NCBI RefSeq assembly: GCF_000145255.1
Contig: NC_014394.1
Coordinates: 868,001 to 932,000 of the forward strand
From: Gallionella capsiferriformans ES-2
GTDB lineage: Bacteria > Pseudomonadota > Gammaproteobacteria > Burkholderiales > Gallionellaceae
DNA: 64,000 bases
Direction: 5' to 3'
In this document: positions 63,701 through 64,000 of the stretch, one piece after another
Layout: each line of letters begins with the position of its first letter
Position numbering within the stretch: position 1 is the first letter of the stretch
The notes under the pieces: model-generated
The model's database searches: none
What the model saw: the letters and a program-made list of their open reading frames with translations, nothing else
Told to the model about the DNA's origin: nothing
Made by a program: the position numbers and the translations under genes

Positions 63701-64000
63701 CGACCTGATCAGCTTCTATACGACGCAGATTGCAACCTGGCGCAGGATGCTTGACGCGTTGCAACGATTTGAACCCAATCGTCCTGCACTCCTTAAAGAG
63801 GTCGCGGCGGCGACTGCATTGCAACAATTGGAAGCTATACGCGACAACTCCATGCCTTACCAGCAAATCAATCAGATTGAGACCTTGATCCAATCGGTAG
63901 ATGCGGTGAATGTCAAACTCGTAGATGCCAAGCGTGAACACGCCTTGCTCTTGCTGGAAAAGAAAATTGCTGAGGTTGGAGGCGCATTGGATCAGGCGCA
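60777..64000 (+). CDS. brxC: BREX ATPase BrxC (PglY type), 5' part
   Basis: The gene runs off the window, so about the first 1074 residues are seen. It starts MKIRELFTKPIDRPINGVIK and has a Walker A VSGFFGSGKSH (about residue 74), a Walker B-like FLVDEVGQF, and the long helical parts of BrxC/PglY. BrxC is the large P-loop ATPase of BREX systems. In the common type 1 operon pglX, pglZ and brxL follow; these would lie to the right. The frame is intact over the visible length. Confidence 0.94.
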   Translation, partial: MKIRELFTKPIDRPINGVIKADQRDAESIWQELDEYVVTKQLTEYFRRFFDAFLAAADSPKDPVVTSRMGVWVSGFFGSGKSHFIKILSYLLENIEAIDPATGIPKRAAAFFDEHKIKDALLLADIQRAVKGSSDVILFNIDAKADSKSDRDVILQVFLRVFNEKLGYSGDAPHIADMERHLVSKGDFEAFKVAFQEKNGSNWDKERDAVDFLRDDVVYALAKSLNMTEESAGLWFDNSRDDYKINIEGLAKIIRDYLATKPAGHRVIFLVDEVGQFIGDNTQMMLTLQTIIEQLGGLCQGRAWVIVTSQEDIDAAIGETNKAKSQDFSKIQGRFHTRLSLASSNTDDVISERLLSKTEAAHVELRDCFAQKGDIINNQLAFVGNSVSMRSYKDAAEFVACYPFAPYQFTLLQKVFESIRKVGATGKHLSKGERSLLDAFQSAAVRNADRNIDALVPMYDFYPSIESFIDTSAKRSIDEAPSNPSLETYDVLLLKALFLIRYIPDIVKPNVDNLATLCVDQIDADKLALKRKIQESLTRLEQQRLVSRNGDLWFFLTNEERDVAREIGHVDVSSVEKSRLLGELIFEEILGGMTKIRHRDTKGDYEINRLLDGAPWKNASHQLSFEIVTPLSDDYESLSDAKAILRSADRALIRMAESNRLDIELNLYQQIEKYIDSPKASSAAAPLKRILADRKDENRERKARLIEQLSTALVNGDCYALGQKLPSKAAAPSTQVDELVNYLISNTYTKLKYLKIRQLDPIAEIKAVLMADSIGQHALSLGGEEGNPLALNEMREYLQLKASQSRVMLSDVVDRFSGAPWGWKPEWEIVLLIARLFMAGEIKLVSDNSDLEPGSAVDALTKSVRFKQVSILKRKTADAVQLKRARELHKDLFSKLGRDDEDGLVADFRESLTQWQSKLKEYSHLSTTRHHPGKAVIEQNVLSISKQLAIRDSFEFVEAILANKDEWLDAADDIHDLISFYTTQIATWRRMLDALQRFEPNRPALLKEVAAATALQQLEAIRDNSMPYQQINQIETLIQSVDAVNVKLVDAKREHALLLLEKKIAEVGGALDQA

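Overview
The window reads as chromosome of a Gram-negative proteobacterium, most likely a betaproteobacterium. The evidence is the guaB-guaA, greB and P-II housekeeping genes, multiheme cytochromes, a CzcCBA-type pump and tolC/BREX family members of that style. A Gallionellaceae/Nitrosomonadales-like host is my guess from the iron and cytochrome gene content and is not proven. Mobile-element remnants are dense, so this is an accessory-rich stretch around a small housekeeping core.

Layout. 1-3132: right end of an integrated element (end of a replication ATPase gene, small genes, a promoter with a compact multi-hairpin RNA, an unknown gene, a tyrosine integrase) closed by a 3' fragment of tRNA-Leu(UAA), its attachment site. 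3515-13428: a complete lasso-peptide cluster with ABC exporter, Cys-cluster protein, RRE protein B1, HprK-like kinase, sulfotransferase, cyclase, a short precursor gene at 10019-10180 that starts with GTG, ATP-grasp protein, leader protease B2 and nucleotidyltransferase. 13868-22406: a four-gene signalling block (CBS/PAS/GAF/GGDEF/EAL/REC protein, REC-HD-GYP, hemerythrin-histidine kinase, PAS-GAF-histidine kinase). 22464-26701: greB, P-II, guaB, guaA.

27137-37357: an electron-transfer operon (diheme cytochrome c, membrane flavin/2Fe-2S reductase, cytochrome b-like protein, eight-heme cytochrome) between two decayed fragments of an IS701-like transposase, then an intact IS4-like insertion sequence with a 7-bp target duplication, then a QseBC/PmrAB-like two-component system and a small periplasmic protein. 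The same operator, CTTAAG-N5-CTTAAG, precedes both the diheme cytochrome and the periplasmic protein, which links the two parts. 37380-50122: a metal-handling region (broken toxin-antitoxin pair joined to a truncated TolC gene, RND pump, P-II-like protein, SHOCT protein, DUF302 protein, Fur, cupredoxin-FTR1 iron uptake with a Fur box, a frameshifted gene, a zinc/cadmium-type P-ATPase and a DMT exporter with a histidine-rich tail).

50421-64000: an integrated plasmid- or ICE-like segment. It has a 51-60-bp repeat array, a replication initiator, a second array of short repeats, a MobI-like protein, TraD and DUF4400 transfer proteins with no relaxase in view, then cargo: a membrane hydrolase, an M50-like peptidase, an MBOAT/SGNH acyltransferase pair, a small winged-helix protein, an HU protein, and the first three genes of a BREX phage-defence system (brxA, brxB, brxC), the last running off the window.

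The most noteworthy system is the lasso cluster. Its short precursor predicts a 16-residue core, GNKGQMGPESSASSPS, with a Gly1-Glu9 ring and a C-terminal Ser that the neighbouring kinase could modify. The structured RNA at 1077-1206 is the strongest candidate for something undescribed.
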